Origin: Vibrio brasiliensis LMG 20546
Lineage (GTDB): Bacteria; Pseudomonadota; Gammaproteobacteria; Enterobacterales; Vibrionaceae
DNA: 64,000 bases
Direction: 5' to 3'
Assembly: GCF_000189255.1 (NCBI RefSeq)
Contig: NZ_AEVS01000049.1
Span: forward strand, 1 to 64,000
In this document: one piece after another, positions 19,410-28,780 of the stretch
How the letters are laid out: every line of letters starts with the position of its first letter
Position numbering within the stretch: position 1 is the first letter of the stretch
The notes under the pieces: model-generated
Seen by the model: only the letters and a program-made list of their open reading frames with translations
What the model was told of the DNA's origin: nothing
The model's database searches: none
Made by a program: the position numbers and the translations under genes

Positions 19410-20297
19410 ATGAGTTTAACCCGTTCTAGCAGTATGCATCCTGCGCTAAATCTTGGTGATTCACTTCCTAAGCCTGATCAAGCTTCAAGTGGTTCACATC
19501 TGTTTGTTTCACTATCTGAGATGATTTTGGAGCATATCTTTTATCATCCCGATCACGCATCTGTTCAGCCATCTCTGCCAGAAGCTGAGGTGGCATCGAT
19601 TAATGCCATATTAGGCGACCTAAGCGTCGATTCGCACTTTGTGTCGACATTGACAGAGCAGATCCTGACAGAGGTTAAGCCACAACATCAATCAGTGCGC
19701 ATTGACCTTGGTGGCGCCGACAGCTATAGCTTCCGCACTTTGTTAGGCGGGCAGCTTGAACCGCAAGAAGTCAACCCAGCACTGGGCTTACGTGGTGTGT
19801 CGCGTTACGCGAATGAAAAGTTTTCTAAGCTATTTGCGTTAGAGTGTCAGGTGATAAAAGCGCTGCAACAGCAGGGTTGCAATGTTGATATCGTAGTGCC
19901 GTTTGTACGCGGCCTGTCTGATGCCGCCAAGATCATTGATTTACTCGCGGAACAAGGGCTTCCAAGAGGTCTTAATGGACTGAAAGTGTTTTACACCATA
20001 GATGTTCCTTCCGCTGCTTTGCTATCAGAACGACTGCTGCACTATTTCGATGGTGTGGTGGTCAATTTAGAAAACCTTGCTCAATTTACTTTGGGTGTCG
20101 ATCGTTTAAGTGAAGACCTTGAGTACCTGTTTGACCCACAAAGTGAAGCGGTGTTGCAGCTGATTGACCAGGCGGTTAAAGCCGCAACCAACAGCAGTAA
20201 ACCAGTGGTAGTCACCAGCAATGGACTTACTCACTATGCTCGCTTGCAAGAATACCTTGTAGAACATCCACAAATTGAAGTTATAGTGACGGTGTAA
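19410..20297 (+). CDS. PEP-synthase-like protein lacking catalytic residues
   Basis: A 295-residue protein whose residues about 95-295 resemble the C-terminal PEP/pyruvate TIM-barrel domain of PpsA: NPALGLRGVSRY, FALECQVIKAL, VPFVRG, LLAEQGLPRGLNGLKV, FDGVVVNLENLAQFTLGVDR. The nucleotide-binding and phosphohistidine domains are absent. Three catalytic sites are changed: the metal-binding Glu of CEIPS is Asp198 (TIDVPS), the Asn-Asp of GSNDMTQ is Glu221-Asn222 (LENLAQ), and the Cys of GICGQG is missing (VVTSNG). The substrate-side Arg in LRGVSRY remains. I infer a non-catalytic PEP-binding or regulatory role. The start at 19410 has GGAG five bases upstream; a TTG at 19395 is less likely. Confidence 0.8.
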   Translation: MSLTRSSSMHPALNLGDSLPKPDQASSGSHLFVSLSEMILEHIFYHPDHASVQPSLPEAEVASINAILGDLSVDSHFVSTLTEQILTEVKPQHQSVRIDLGGADSYSFRTLLGGQLEPQEVNPALGLRGVSRYANEKFSKLFALECQVIKALQQQGCNVDIVVPFVRGLSDAAKIIDLLAEQGLPRGLNGLKVFYTIDVPSAALLSERLLHYFDGVVVNLENLAQFTLGVDRLSEDLEYLFDPQSEAVLQLIDQAVKAATNSSKPVVVTSNGLTHYARLQEYLVEHPQIEVIVTV

Positions 20298-20326
20298 CTG
20301 CTATTTAGACGCTAAGTCACTGTTTA

Positions 20327-20365
20327 TAACGCCCAATGTTAATGAAATGTTGACATTGGGCGTTA
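20327..20365 (+). terminator. Long hairpin after the PEP-synthase-like gene
   Basis: The 13-bp perfect arms TAACGCCCAATGT and ACATTGGGCGTTA enclose 13 bases. The tail TTCGTTAT is only weakly T-rich, so termination may be incomplete. Confidence 0.65.
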
Positions 20366-20408
20366 TTCGTTATGAACTAGGTTTAATTTCACTGGTCGGA
20401 CTAGTTCA

Positions 20409-20888
20409 ATGTTATCAGCTCTCTCTAAAGCAAATTTATATCTCAATCTGTTTGGTTTTTTCAAAGTTCCGTTTATCTGGTTAGCCAGACCTAAGATATT
20501 GCAATTGGATTCTGAACGGGTTGAAGTGAAAATCCCGCTAAAAAGAAGAACCAAAAATCATCTCAATAGTATGTACTTTGGTGTGCTTGCCGTGGGTGCT
20601 GATGTCGCAGGTGGCTTTATGGCGATGAGTAAGGCAGAGCAGTGCGGTAAGAGGGTATCTCTGGCGTTTAAAGCGGTCGATGGGCAGTTTCTCAAACGCC
20701 CGGAAGCGGATGTCCATTTTGTCTGTGAAGATGGAAAACTGATCGATGAGATGCTGGAACAAACTTTCGCTACCGGTGAGCGGGTCAATCAGGCAGTGAA
20801 AATTACCGCCATCTGCCCAAGCCTGCATGGCGATGAACCTATGGCGGAATTCTTACTTACTCTGTCACTGAAGCGAATGGATGGCTGA
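20409..20888 (+). CDS. DUF4442 hotdog-fold protein, possible thioesterase
   Basis: A 159-residue protein of the DUF4442 hotdog-fold family related to PaaI-type acyl-CoA thioesterases. KRRTKNHLNSMYFGVLAVGADVAGG matches the family core with its NH.NSMYFG signature, and the C-terminal part alternates strands as in a hotdog fold. The substrate is not predictable. The 5' region has a GAACTAG/CTAGTTC inverted repeat (20374-20380 and 20401-20407) ending two bases before the ATG. Its last 32 bases overlap the 3' end of the convergent gene 20857-22242. Confidence 0.8.
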   Translation: MLSALSKANLYLNLFGFFKVPFIWLARPKILQLDSERVEVKIPLKRRTKNHLNSMYFGVLAVGADVAGGFMAMSKAEQCGKRVSLAFKAVDGQFLKRPEADVHFVCEDGKLIDEMLEQTFATGERVNQAVKITAICPSLHGDEPMAEFLLTLSLKRMDG

Positions 20889-22242
20889 TGTCATCCACTT
20901 CAATTTGCTCAATAGCGACGATTTTGCTTCGGTTAAGAACGATCTTCCAACGGTAGTAACGTGGGTTTCCGTCGTGATTGTTCTCTCTGGCAATCAGGTT
21001 GATCAGGTGGCGCTTTTCTACTGACTCTCGGCTCACCTGACCATTATTGTTCATGTAAACCTTGTTTGAACCCTTATCCATTAAACGCGTTAATGCACGC
21101 ATGCTGACCAGTAGGGATTCACGAGTTTCTTCGTAACCACTCATAAACTTCGATGTCGACATTTCGGTCTTAGAGCTGTAGTGGAGGACTTGCTCCTCAC
21201 GTTGTACTACACGCTTCTTACGAATCAACTGAATACGATCTGGCAACTTGTCCAGTAACTTATAGTCGAGCCACTCTAATTTCTGACCTACCGCTTTTTT
21301 GGTTGTCGGATCGAGATAGAGCTTACGCCATTTTGGTCGGCCTTTACGGAGCCAACGCCACAATACATCGCGCAGGTCATCTTTAAAAATTTCACGCAGC
21401 GCGTAGACAAACGACATCAGGATAATAAACGAAGCAGTGATTTCGCCCCAGTAGTCGCGAGCAAGGATAGCGGTAATGGTCACGAACACCATCACAAAGC
21501 CGGTTGCGCCACCTTTGACCACACGCTTCATGTTCTTACCCAATGACTGAGTACGCTCTTTAAGCACTACAGGGTGTTCGATCAGGCGGCGCAACAGACG
21601 CATTTTATTACTGAGTCGCGTTACGTCGTCACGTACACTTTTCGAGTTGTAGTTATTGAGCTTACGGTGTGCCGCCTCTTTTTCGACAATTGCCAGCAGA
21701 CTCTCTTTAAGACTCTTATACTCACTATCACGAGGCATGTGAGCAACCAGCGACATCAGGCGCTGACCGGTATACCAGGAGAGGTAGTTGTCGATATTGG
21801 CATAGTAACGCTTGAGGCTCTCTTCATACGGGATGCTTCGACGTAGCTTTTTGAGAATATCGAGTGAAAGCTTGATGACTTCATCGACATCGTCGGTGGT
21901 TACAGACTCTTTGTTATGCTTATTCAGTTCGTTGACGGCTTTGTCTAGTGCAATCACATATTGATAAGCAAACAAACTCAAACTAACACGGTATTGAGTG
22001 GAAGAGAGGCGTCCTCGTTTTGCCAGTCGGCTGTGTACCAGAGGAAGGAGTGTTTTGTCACTGTAGTAAGCGCGTTTTTGGGTAATAGACTCGTAGTAGA
22101 ACTCACTTTCTTTAAGTACATCCGGTGAAAGCCCAAGTTCTCCGGGCACGAAAAAGTAGAGGTCTAAATCCGATTTCTTGGTGGCTGCCATCGCATGAGA
22201 AATCTTGAGAGTGATGCCGTCCTGCTTATCAACGGTGATCAA
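20857..22242 (-). CDS. Uncharacterised two-helix membrane protein
   Basis: A 461-residue protein that I do not recognise. It has a long basic N-terminal helical part, two adjacent hydrophobic segments near residues 247-290 (GFVMVFVTITAILA and ASFIILMSFVYAL), and a basic C-terminal part. This predicts a hairpin in the inner membrane with both large ends in the cytoplasm. No enzymatic motif is visible. The start is a TTG at 22242 supported by AGGAG six bases upstream; the first ATG would be 22191. The 3' end overlaps the convergent DUF4442 gene by 32 bases. Confidence 0.8.
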   Translation of the reverse strand: MITVDKQDGITLKISHAMAATKKSDLDLYFFVPGELGLSPDVLKESEFYYESITQKRAYYSDKTLLPLVHSRLAKRGRLSSTQYRVSLSLFAYQYVIALDKAVNELNKHNKESVTTDDVDEVIKLSLDILKKLRRSIPYEESLKRYYANIDNYLSWYTGQRLMSLVAHMPRDSEYKSLKESLLAIVEKEAAHRKLNNYNSKSVRDDVTRLSNKMRLLRRLIEHPVVLKERTQSLGKNMKRVVKGGATGFVMVFVTITAILARDYWGEITASFIILMSFVYALREIFKDDLRDVLWRWLRKGRPKWRKLYLDPTTKKAVGQKLEWLDYKLLDKLPDRIQLIRKKRVVQREEQVLHYSSKTEMSTSKFMSGYEETRESLLVSMRALTRLMDKGSNKVYMNNNGQVSRESVEKRHLINLIARENNHDGNPRYYRWKIVLNRSKIVAIEQIEVDDISHPFASVTE

Positions 22243-22331
22243 TTACTGCTCCTAAAAAAGTACTAAATATCTGGCGCAAGCATAACAGAGATTCGCTATA
22301 ATCACCGCAAATTTAACAAGAGACAGTTGAA

Positions 22332-23165
22332 ATGATTAAAGTTGGTCAGATAAACCACTTAGAAGTAGTAAAAAGCGCCGATTTTGGCGTATTTCTCGAT
22401 GCCGGCGATTACGGTACTACGCTGCTACCGAAACGTTTTGTTCCTGAGGGAGTAGAAATCGGTAGTTTTGTGGACGCTTTTTTATACTTCGATTCTGACA
22501 GTCAGTTAGTCGCAACAACTGAAACCCCAATTGCTCAAGTTGGCGAATGGGGATTGATGACCATTGAAGGCGTAAACTCTATTGGTGCATTTGCGGATTG
22601 GGGCATTAAAGGCAAAGATTTGCTGATCCCTTTCAGTGAGCAGCGCACCCGTTTTGCTGCTGGGCAAAATGTTCTGGTTTACGTTTACAGTGACAAAGCG
22701 TCTGGCCGCATTGTTGGTACGACTAAGTTCAATAAGCTGCTTGATAAGACGCCACCAAAGTACACCCGCAACCAGCAGGTAGATCTGATCATCGCTGAAC
22801 GTAGTGATTTAGGCTACAAGGCGATCGTTGAGGGCGAACACTGGGGCATGATCTTTAAATCGGACGTGTTCGGCAAACTGTTTATCGGTAAGAAGCTAAA
22901 AGGCTACATCAAGAACATTCGTGAAGACGGCAAGATCGACCTGTCGCTACAGAAGATTGGTGTTGGCAAAATGGATGACCTAAGTCAGAAAGTCATTGAT
23001 TTACTTGAGAAGAAGGGCGGTTTCCTGCCTCTGAATGATAAGTCATCTCCGGAAGCTATTTTTGCTGCCTTCCGTACCAGCAAAGGTACGTTTAAGAAAA
23101 CCATCGGTGGTTTATACAAGCAGGGCAAAATTGTTATCGAGAAAGAGGGCATTCGCCTGAGCTAA
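22332..23165 (+). CDS. S1-domain RNA-binding protein, CvfB/YitL type
   Basis: A 277-residue protein with the CvfB layout. An N-terminal S1-like domain (GQINHLEVVKSADFGVFLDAGD) is followed by further OB-fold domains (GLMTIEGVNSIGAFADWGIKGKDLLIPF and KLKGYIKNIREDGKIDLSLQ) and a C-terminal winged helix (KVIDLLEKKGGFLPLNDKSS... GLYKQGKIVIE). Family members bind RNA and affect virulence factor expression in Staphylococcus; the role in Vibrio is unknown. It is divergent from the membrane protein gene, with about 90 bases between them. Confidence 0.88.
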   Translation: MIKVGQINHLEVVKSADFGVFLDAGDYGTTLLPKRFVPEGVEIGSFVDAFLYFDSDSQLVATTETPIAQVGEWGLMTIEGVNSIGAFADWGIKGKDLLIPFSEQRTRFAAGQNVLVYVYSDKASGRIVGTTKFNKLLDKTPPKYTRNQQVDLIIAERSDLGYKAIVEGEHWGMIFKSDVFGKLFIGKKLKGYIKNIREDGKIDLSLQKIGVGKMDDLSQKVIDLLEKKGGFLPLNDKSSPEAIFAAFRTSKGTFKKTIGGLYKQGKIVIEKEGIRLS

Positions 23166-23187
23166 TCTGCTTATCGACATAGCAAAC

Positions 23188-23222
23188 GAAAAAAAGGCCC
23201 AAAGCTGATCCTGCTTTGGGCC
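23188..23222 (-). terminator. Terminator of rsmF
   Basis: GGCCCAAAGC and GCTTTGGGCC pair around a seven-base loop. The T-run is on the minus strand (TTTTTTT), so it ends leftward transcription from rsmF; rightward there is no T-run. Confidence 0.85.
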
Positions 23223-23349
23223 CAGGGGAACGGCTCCTACAGAGCCTGCGCTAACTGGTTGATATATTGTTTATATCGATAACCTAATTGTAGTGTATCG
23301 TTAGCAGTTAGCTAGGCTAATGTAGAATTTCATACTATTGATTGAGCGA

Positions 23350-24774
23350 TTAGAACAAGTTTTTATCTCTAACTAGTTCTCTCGGCAGACCATTCTTCAC
23401 GCGGTTTCCAACCCACTTTCCTAATCCAATCACATCGTTACCGAGTTTGACGATCACTTCACCTTTACCAGATAAGTCGACAGGGCGAACATCGCGCCCC
23501 ATAAACCATTCGCGCGCGTCATCAATAGAAAGTGCTATTGATGTAGATTCATTGCCAGTTGCTAAAGCGGTCGCGACTTGGTGCTGCCAACGATAACCTT
23601 TTTTATGAGCTTCAGCGATTTTGATACCCATACGGGAGAATCGCAGTTCACCTAGCATGGCTTCAAGAGCGTCAGGGAACAGCCATACGTCGTTGTCTCG
23701 TAGCCAGATTGAAGCGTCGTCTGGTAGTTCAATATCCAGTTGGGTTTTAAGTTGTTTAGCAATATCCGATTGTACTTTAGCGCTAGCCTTTTCGAACGGG
23801 AATTTACCTAAGCGTTTTTTAACTTTAGGTGCAGGAACCGATTCCAACTTACGCAGGCGAGCGACAAAGAAACCTTCGCAGTCGTAAACCTGAGGGAAAA
23901 TGTGCAAGAAGCCTTCTTCAGTCAGGGCTTTATCTGCATTTGGGAATAGGGTCGCCAGACTTTCGAACTCTACCGCGTCACCAAAGGTTTCCTTTAGGTG
24001 ATGACACACCTGTTGGTTCTCTTCAATACTCAATGTACAGGTTGAATAAACCATCACACCGCCCGGCTTAAGAGCATGGAAGGCACTCTCAATCAGGTCT
24101 TTCTGTGTGTCGGAGATAGAGATGACGGACTCTTTGCTCCAGTTCTTCATTGCGTCAGCGTCTTTACGCACTGTACCTTCACCGGAACATGGCGCGTCAA
24201 TCAGTACGGCGTCAAACTGTTCTGGTAACCAGCCGCCAAATACGCGGCCATCAAAGTTACTTAATGCGGCATTACGTACACCACAGCGCTCGATATTTGC
24301 ATGAAGAACCTTAACACGGCTTGACGAAAATTCATTTGCCACTAGCACGCCTTGGTTACTCATTTTAGAAGCGATTTGAGTGGTTTTTGAGCCGGGCGCT
24401 GCTGCCATGTCGAGCACGCTAGTGAACTCTTGTTGTTGATCCAAGAACAGCGCTGAGACGGGCATCATAGAGCTGGCTTCCTGAATGTAAAACAGACCAG
24501 ACATATGCTCTGCTGAGTTACCAAGTGGAACTTCAGATTCATCTGCCTCAATCCAGAAACCTTCCTCACACCAAGGCACAGGCTCTAGTTGCCAACCTTT
24601 TTGCTGCGCTCGTTGAGTAAACTCTTCGATAGTCACTTTTAGGGTGTTGACGCGAATACTCTTACGCAGAGGGCGCTGACAAGCGGCGATAAAGTCAGCC
24701 ATATTCAGCCCTTGGGGCAGAATCGATTCAATTTCCGCGAGAAAATCTTCAGGTAGGTATACGTTTTGGTGCAA
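23350..24774 (-). CDS. rsmF: 16S rRNA m5C1407 methyltransferase RsmF
   Basis: A 474-residue protein (E. coli RsmF 479). The N-terminal region carries CQRPLRKSIRVNTLK and PWCEEGFW. The catalytic domain has AAAPGSKTTQIA (SAM loop), DAPCSGEGT (Cys that helps release) and STCTLSIEENQ (nucleophilic Cys). A C-terminal PUA-like region follows. It methylates C1407 of 16S rRNA. The start is a TTG at 24774; no ATG nearby would give the family N-terminus (HQNVYLPEDF). It follows letB by 84 bases on the same strand, as in E. coli. Confidence 0.95.
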   Translation of the reverse strand: MHQNVYLPEDFLAEIESILPQGLNMADFIAACQRPLRKSIRVNTLKVTIEEFTQRAQQKGWQLEPVPWCEEGFWIEADESEVPLGNSAEHMSGLFYIQEASSMMPVSALFLDQQQEFTSVLDMAAAPGSKTTQIASKMSNQGVLVANEFSSSRVKVLHANIERCGVRNAALSNFDGRVFGGWLPEQFDAVLIDAPCSGEGTVRKDADAMKNWSKESVISISDTQKDLIESAFHALKPGGVMVYSTCTLSIEENQQVCHHLKETFGDAVEFESLATLFPNADKALTEEGFLHIFPQVYDCEGFFVARLRKLESVPAPKVKKRLGKFPFEKASAKVQSDIAKQLKTQLDIELPDDASIWLRDNDVWLFPDALEAMLGELRFSRMGIKIAEAHKKGYRWQHQVATALATGNESTSIALSIDDAREWFMGRDVRPVDLSGKGEVIVKLGNDVIGLGKWVGNRVKNGLPRELVRDKNLF

Positions 24775-24858
24775 GGCTCTGTCTCTACTAGCGTAAAAGG
24801 TCGCTGATTATAGCCAATTCAAACAAAAAACGCAGCGAATTCGCTGCGTTTTCTACCG

Positions 24859-27492
24859 TTAAGGTTTAGGTATTGCAGTTCTCCATGTGCTCCAGCTTTC
24901 TTCAGCTTTGGCATAGAGATAGAAGGATTGTCCCGGAGAGGCGACAGGCTCAAGCTGCTTCTGCTCTGGTGTTGCAAATGTGATCCCACCACGCATGATA
25001 CTCTCCAGCGTGCCAGCTCTGACGTTTGCACCTGTAATGCCAATAGAAACATCAACGCCAGAAGTGTTCCAGAACACGCTATTGTGTCGAACTAAGTAGG
25101 CATACTCAGAATCAATCACAATGGTAGAGATCACTCGGTCTGCAAACTCACCCAGTTGTACGTTGGTCACCTGGCCAACTTCGATCTCGCGATAAAGAAC
25201 GGGCGTGCCAGCTGTGATTGAACCACGTGACTCACTCTGCAGGGTAAAGGTAACGCCACTATTCGCCCTCTGCTGATTATTGAGAGCAAAGCTGTGTCTT
25301 GATTTTCCGTTACCCGGTAACACACTAATCGATTGAGACAGCAGGTTCTGGATATTCTTGACGCCATTGAGACCAACTTCCGCTTTTGGTAGCCAGAAAT
25401 AAGAACCTTCGACTGCAATTGTGTTGGTGTATTCAGGCAAGATACGCGCTTTTACCTCAACGCTATCGTGTTTAAAGTCTGGCACGACCAAGGTTACTTC
25501 ACCCACTTTTACACCGTTATAGTTAATAGCCGTTCCCTTACTAATGGTATTCTCGCCCTTAAAGGTTAAGGTGATCACCTGACCATATTTTCTTGCGGTT
25601 TTAAAGTCAGAGTAGAGTAGCCACTTGTCGTTCTGCTTGTTATCGACGCCCGGCAGAGAGTCAAAAGCTATGCCTCCCTGAATCAGAGATGTCAGTGGCG
25701 CCGCTTTGACATTAATACCAGCCAGACTAGCGTCGATTTCAACGCCTGAACGGTTCCAGAACACAGTTTGGTCTGTTACCAGATGTTTGTACTGGTTCTC
25801 AATGCTGGCGCTAATAATCACACCGCCATCAACCAGATAGAAGTCGGCCACATTACCTACCTGTAGGTTACGATAGAGCAGTGGGCTGCCTTTGCTAATT
25901 GGAGGAAGCTCGTTGGCAAACAGGGTGAGTTTCGTTGAGCCGGACATGTTGTATTTAGCCAGTTCAGCCAGCGATTTGTTTTGGTACAACTTGTATTGCT
26001 GCTGCGGAGTGTCACTGCCTTCACTCACAAAGCTAATCGAGCCCGTCAAAAGTTGTTTCGCTGGTGGGACGGTAATGTTTAATCCTGACTCGGTCAGTTC
26101 GGCACTGGCACTACCGGTAACGAAAAAGCGGTTCTGCGACTTAATCAGGCGCGCATAGTCACTGTCTACCAGAGCGTCGAGCTGCACTTTGTCGTCCACG
26201 AGGTTAACTTGGGTCACTGAACCGACACTAATACCACGATAGAGAATGTTTGCTCCCTTATCTAAACCAAATGAGTTATCGGCGATCAGGGTAAGAGATA
26301 CTGAACGCGCTTGCTGGCGGTTAAAATCATCTTTTCTCACTGCGTTAAAGTGTCGTGAACGTTCACCTGTACCGGGAACAACGGTCAGGAAGTTACCCTT
26401 GATGATGTTGCCGATGTTTTCCACGCCAGAGAGGGAGACCTTTGCTTCTTCAAGAACAAAACGGCTGCCTGTGGTTAGCATGTCACTAAAGGCTGGCTGA
26501 ATCGCAGCAGAAGCGACAATACGTTCTCTGCCTTTGCTTAGTTCCAAATCGGTAATCTGACCAATTTCAATGCCGCGATACATGATTGGCGCACCGGAAG
26601 CATTGATCTTGTTGTCATCTGGTAAGTCGATTTTAATAGCGATACCACGACCTGCGGTTTTTAAGTCAGGGTAGAGCTTGTATTGAGTGTTATCAGCGAC
26701 TGGCTCTCCGCCATCTGGAGAGTCTACAGCAATAGAACCACCAAGCAGGGCACTAAAGCTTTCAAGTCGTACATCAACACCTTCAAAGCCGATATTTGCA
26801 CCAATACCACTCACATTCCAGAAACGGCTATCGTCAGTAATGATATGGCGGTACTCGTCGCGAATTGACGCTTGAATAATGACATTCTTAGAGTCTTGGT
26901 CGAGCTGGTAGCTGTAGACCTCACCAATTGGAATCTTACGATAGACGATCTGAGAACCGACTGAGATACCACCCAGATCTCTTGATTTAAGAGAGATGTT
27001 GAGGCCTTCCTCGGCAAGTAAATCTGAAGGAGCACGTTCTAACGCTGTGAACTCAGTTTCTGGTTCAGAAGGGTTATTGCCCGGAGAGATCGCAATGTAG
27101 TTACCCGAGACAAGAGCGTCCAAACCTGAGATGCCTGATAGGCTCGCGGTTGGTTTGACTAGCCAGAAGCGAGCTTCTTTAGTCAACAGTTTGGTTGCTT
27201 CCGGGTAAATATCCGCATCGACATAAATACTTTGTAAGTCTTCTGCCAGATTGATGTCCTTGACCATACCCACTTCTAAGCCCTGATAGCGAATAGTGGT
27301 TCTTCCCGCTATCAGACCCTGAGCATCAGAGAAGTAAATTTGTACTCGTTGCCCGGCATCCTGCACGGCTTTGAATACCAGCCAGCCTGCCAACACCATG
27401 GTTAAGATGGGTAGCAGCCAGAGCGGCGATATCCCTTTATTGCGCTTGATATGCGGGGAATATGAGTTTTGTGTAGGAGAAGGGTTACTCAT
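24859..27492 (-). CDS. letB: Intermembrane lipid-transport MCE protein LetB
   Basis: An 877-residue protein, exactly the length of E. coli LetB (YebT). A short cytoplasmic start is followed by one membrane helix (WLLPILTMVLAGWLVF, residues about 24-42), then seven tandem MCE/MlaD domains, each opening with a G.IT.RG or SKGTAINYNGVKVGEV-type strand. In E. coli the hexamer forms a tunnel spanning the periplasm that moves lipids between membranes. The start overlaps the end of letA by eight bases, indicating translational coupling. Confidence 0.95.
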   Translation of the reverse strand: MSNPSPTQNSYSPHIKRNKGISPLWLLPILTMVLAGWLVFKAVQDAGQRVQIYFSDAQGLIAGRTTIRYQGLEVGMVKDINLAEDLQSIYVDADIYPEATKLLTKEARFWLVKPTASLSGISGLDALVSGNYIAISPGNNPSEPETEFTALERAPSDLLAEEGLNISLKSRDLGGISVGSQIVYRKIPIGEVYSYQLDQDSKNVIIQASIRDEYRHIITDDSRFWNVSGIGANIGFEGVDVRLESFSALLGGSIAVDSPDGGEPVADNTQYKLYPDLKTAGRGIAIKIDLPDDNKINASGAPIMYRGIEIGQITDLELSKGRERIVASAAIQPAFSDMLTTGSRFVLEEAKVSLSGVENIGNIIKGNFLTVVPGTGERSRHFNAVRKDDFNRQQARSVSLTLIADNSFGLDKGANILYRGISVGSVTQVNLVDDKVQLDALVDSDYARLIKSQNRFFVTGSASAELTESGLNITVPPAKQLLTGSISFVSEGSDTPQQQYKLYQNKSLAELAKYNMSGSTKLTLFANELPPISKGSPLLYRNLQVGNVADFYLVDGGVIISASIENQYKHLVTDQTVFWNRSGVEIDASLAGINVKAAPLTSLIQGGIAFDSLPGVDNKQNDKWLLYSDFKTARKYGQVITLTFKGENTISKGTAINYNGVKVGEVTLVVPDFKHDSVEVKARILPEYTNTIAVEGSYFWLPKAEVGLNGVKNIQNLLSQSISVLPGNGKSRHSFALNNQQRANSGVTFTLQSESRGSITAGTPVLYREIEVGQVTNVQLGEFADRVISTIVIDSEYAYLVRHNSVFWNTSGVDVSIGITGANVRAGTLESIMRGGITFATPEQKQLEPVASPGQSFYLYAKAEESWSTWRTAIPKP

Positions 27493-28744
27493 TTAACGAC
27501 TCTTTTTTATCAAATTCTTCCGGGTAGTTATCCCAAATCAGTCTCGGATCCATGCTTTCTGCGGCCAGCATGGTGAGCACAACTACGATACCAAATGCGA
27601 CTGCCCCATAACCGGGTGTGAAGTCGAGAATTTGGCCACGATCAACTAATGTCATCATGATTGAGATAACAAACAGATCCATCATCGACCAGCGGCCAAT
27701 CCATTTAATGACGAAATAGATCAGCATGCGATGTTTGTGGTAAATCTTGCGTTTGAACTGGATTGCCAATAGTAGATAGGAGAGACCAACAATCTTAGCG
27801 ACGGGTACGACGATACTGGCGACGAAAATAATGATAGCGATACCTGTCATTCCGCTATTTACCAGCGACGCGACACCAGAAAAAATAGTGTCCTCTAATC
27901 GTTTGCCATTGGTCAGCAGAATCGAAATCGGAATGATATTGGCTGGGAATATCGCGATAGTTGCCGCGATAAGATAGGCCCAGGTTTTTTGTATCGCGTG
28001 AGGTTTGCGATGATGAATCGGGCTTTGACAACGCAGACACTCTGTTCCCTCTGGTTGAGAGAGGTGACAGTGATGACAATGCAGTGTTTTCTCAGTTAAT
28101 TGATAGTTTTCTTCAGCATGGAAGACTTCCCAATAGCGACGAACACTGACTCGCGTCACCAGTAACACCGTTGAGACCTGAAGCAACACCAGACCGATTA
28201 GCCCGGGGCCAACAAAGATATCTGAGTAATCCTGTAGCTTAAAGCAGGAAATCGCAATGCTGACCAAGAACACATCGATCATCACCCAGGCTTTGATATG
28301 CTGGATAATCGACAGTGATGTCTTTAACAGCCGAAATGAACCTTTACTCAGCGCGATATGGGCGGCCACCACCGAACTACACAAAAGCAACGGAGCGATC
28401 GAACTACAAAAGAATATCAGTAGCGACAGCATCACAAAGCCTTCCTGGAACAAGGCAAATACGCCAGAAGGGAGTGTGGCAGGAATCATTACGCCAAATA
28501 GCCGGATGCTGATAAAGTCGAAAAAATGGGAAGGGACAAACAGCAATAAGCAAGTAATTGCGATGGCCAGATTACCCGATAATGAGGGGGTGCCGCCACG
28601 ATATAGATGACTGTTGCATCTTGGGCAGTAGGCACTTCTACCATGTTCTACGCTAACGAGATCGACCGGTAGTTCGCAGCCGTGGCAAAGTCGCACATTG
28701 GTCGGTTTCGAGTCATGACCATGTAGGGTCTGAGGGGCGCTCAT
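27485..28744 (-). CDS. letA: PqiA-family inner-membrane protein LetA
   Basis: A 419-residue protein (E. coli LetA 427) with two copies of a PqiA module. Each module begins with a zinc-ribbon pair (CHGC...CPRC near residues 19-41; CHHC...CLRC near residues 220-240) followed by about four membrane helices. It is the inner-membrane partner of LetB in lipid transport. Its ribosome binding site GAGGGG lies in the 3' arm of a hairpin starting one base after the stop codon of the upstream ABC transporter, suggesting coupling to that gene. Confidence 0.93.
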   Translation of the reverse strand: MSAPQTLHGHDSKPTNVRLCHGCELPVDLVSVEHGRSAYCPRCNSHLYRGGTPSLSGNLAIAITCLLLFVPSHFFDFISIRLFGVMIPATLPSGVFALFQEGFVMLSLLIFFCSSIAPLLLCSSVVAAHIALSKGSFRLLKTSLSIIQHIKAWVMIDVFLVSIAISCFKLQDYSDIFVGPGLIGLVLLQVSTVLLVTRVSVRRYWEVFHAEENYQLTEKTLHCHHCHLSQPEGTECLRCQSPIHHRKPHAIQKTWAYLIAATIAIFPANIIPISILLTNGKRLEDTIFSGVASLVNSGMTGIAIIIFVASIVVPVAKIVGLSYLLLAIQFKRKIYHKHRMLIYFVIKWIGRWSMMDLFVISIMMTLVDRGQILDFTPGYGAVAFGIVVVLTMLAAESMDPRLIWDNYPEEFDKKESLNE

Positions 28745-28746
28745 AG

Positions 28747-28779
28747 CTGCCCCTCTAGAGGTTCTAGATTGAGAGGCAG
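28747..28779 (-). promoter_or_regulatory. Hairpin covering the letA ribosome binding site
   Basis: On the minus strand CTGCCTCTC (28771-28779) pairs with GAGGGGCAG (28747-28755) through nine positions, one of them a G-U, around a 15-base loop. The 3' arm contains the GAGGGG ribosome binding site five bases before the letA ATG. The upstream stop codon TAG is at 28781-28783. Terminating ribosomes would melt the stem, so this looks like a translational coupling device. Confidence 0.5.
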
Positions 28780-28780
28780 G

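Noticed and set aside
28528-28535. GGGAAGGG on the plus strand pointing towards dif, as an FtsK KOPS motif
   Set aside because: It fits GGGNAGGG and the right polarity, but one 8-mer with a free base is expected by chance in a window of this size.
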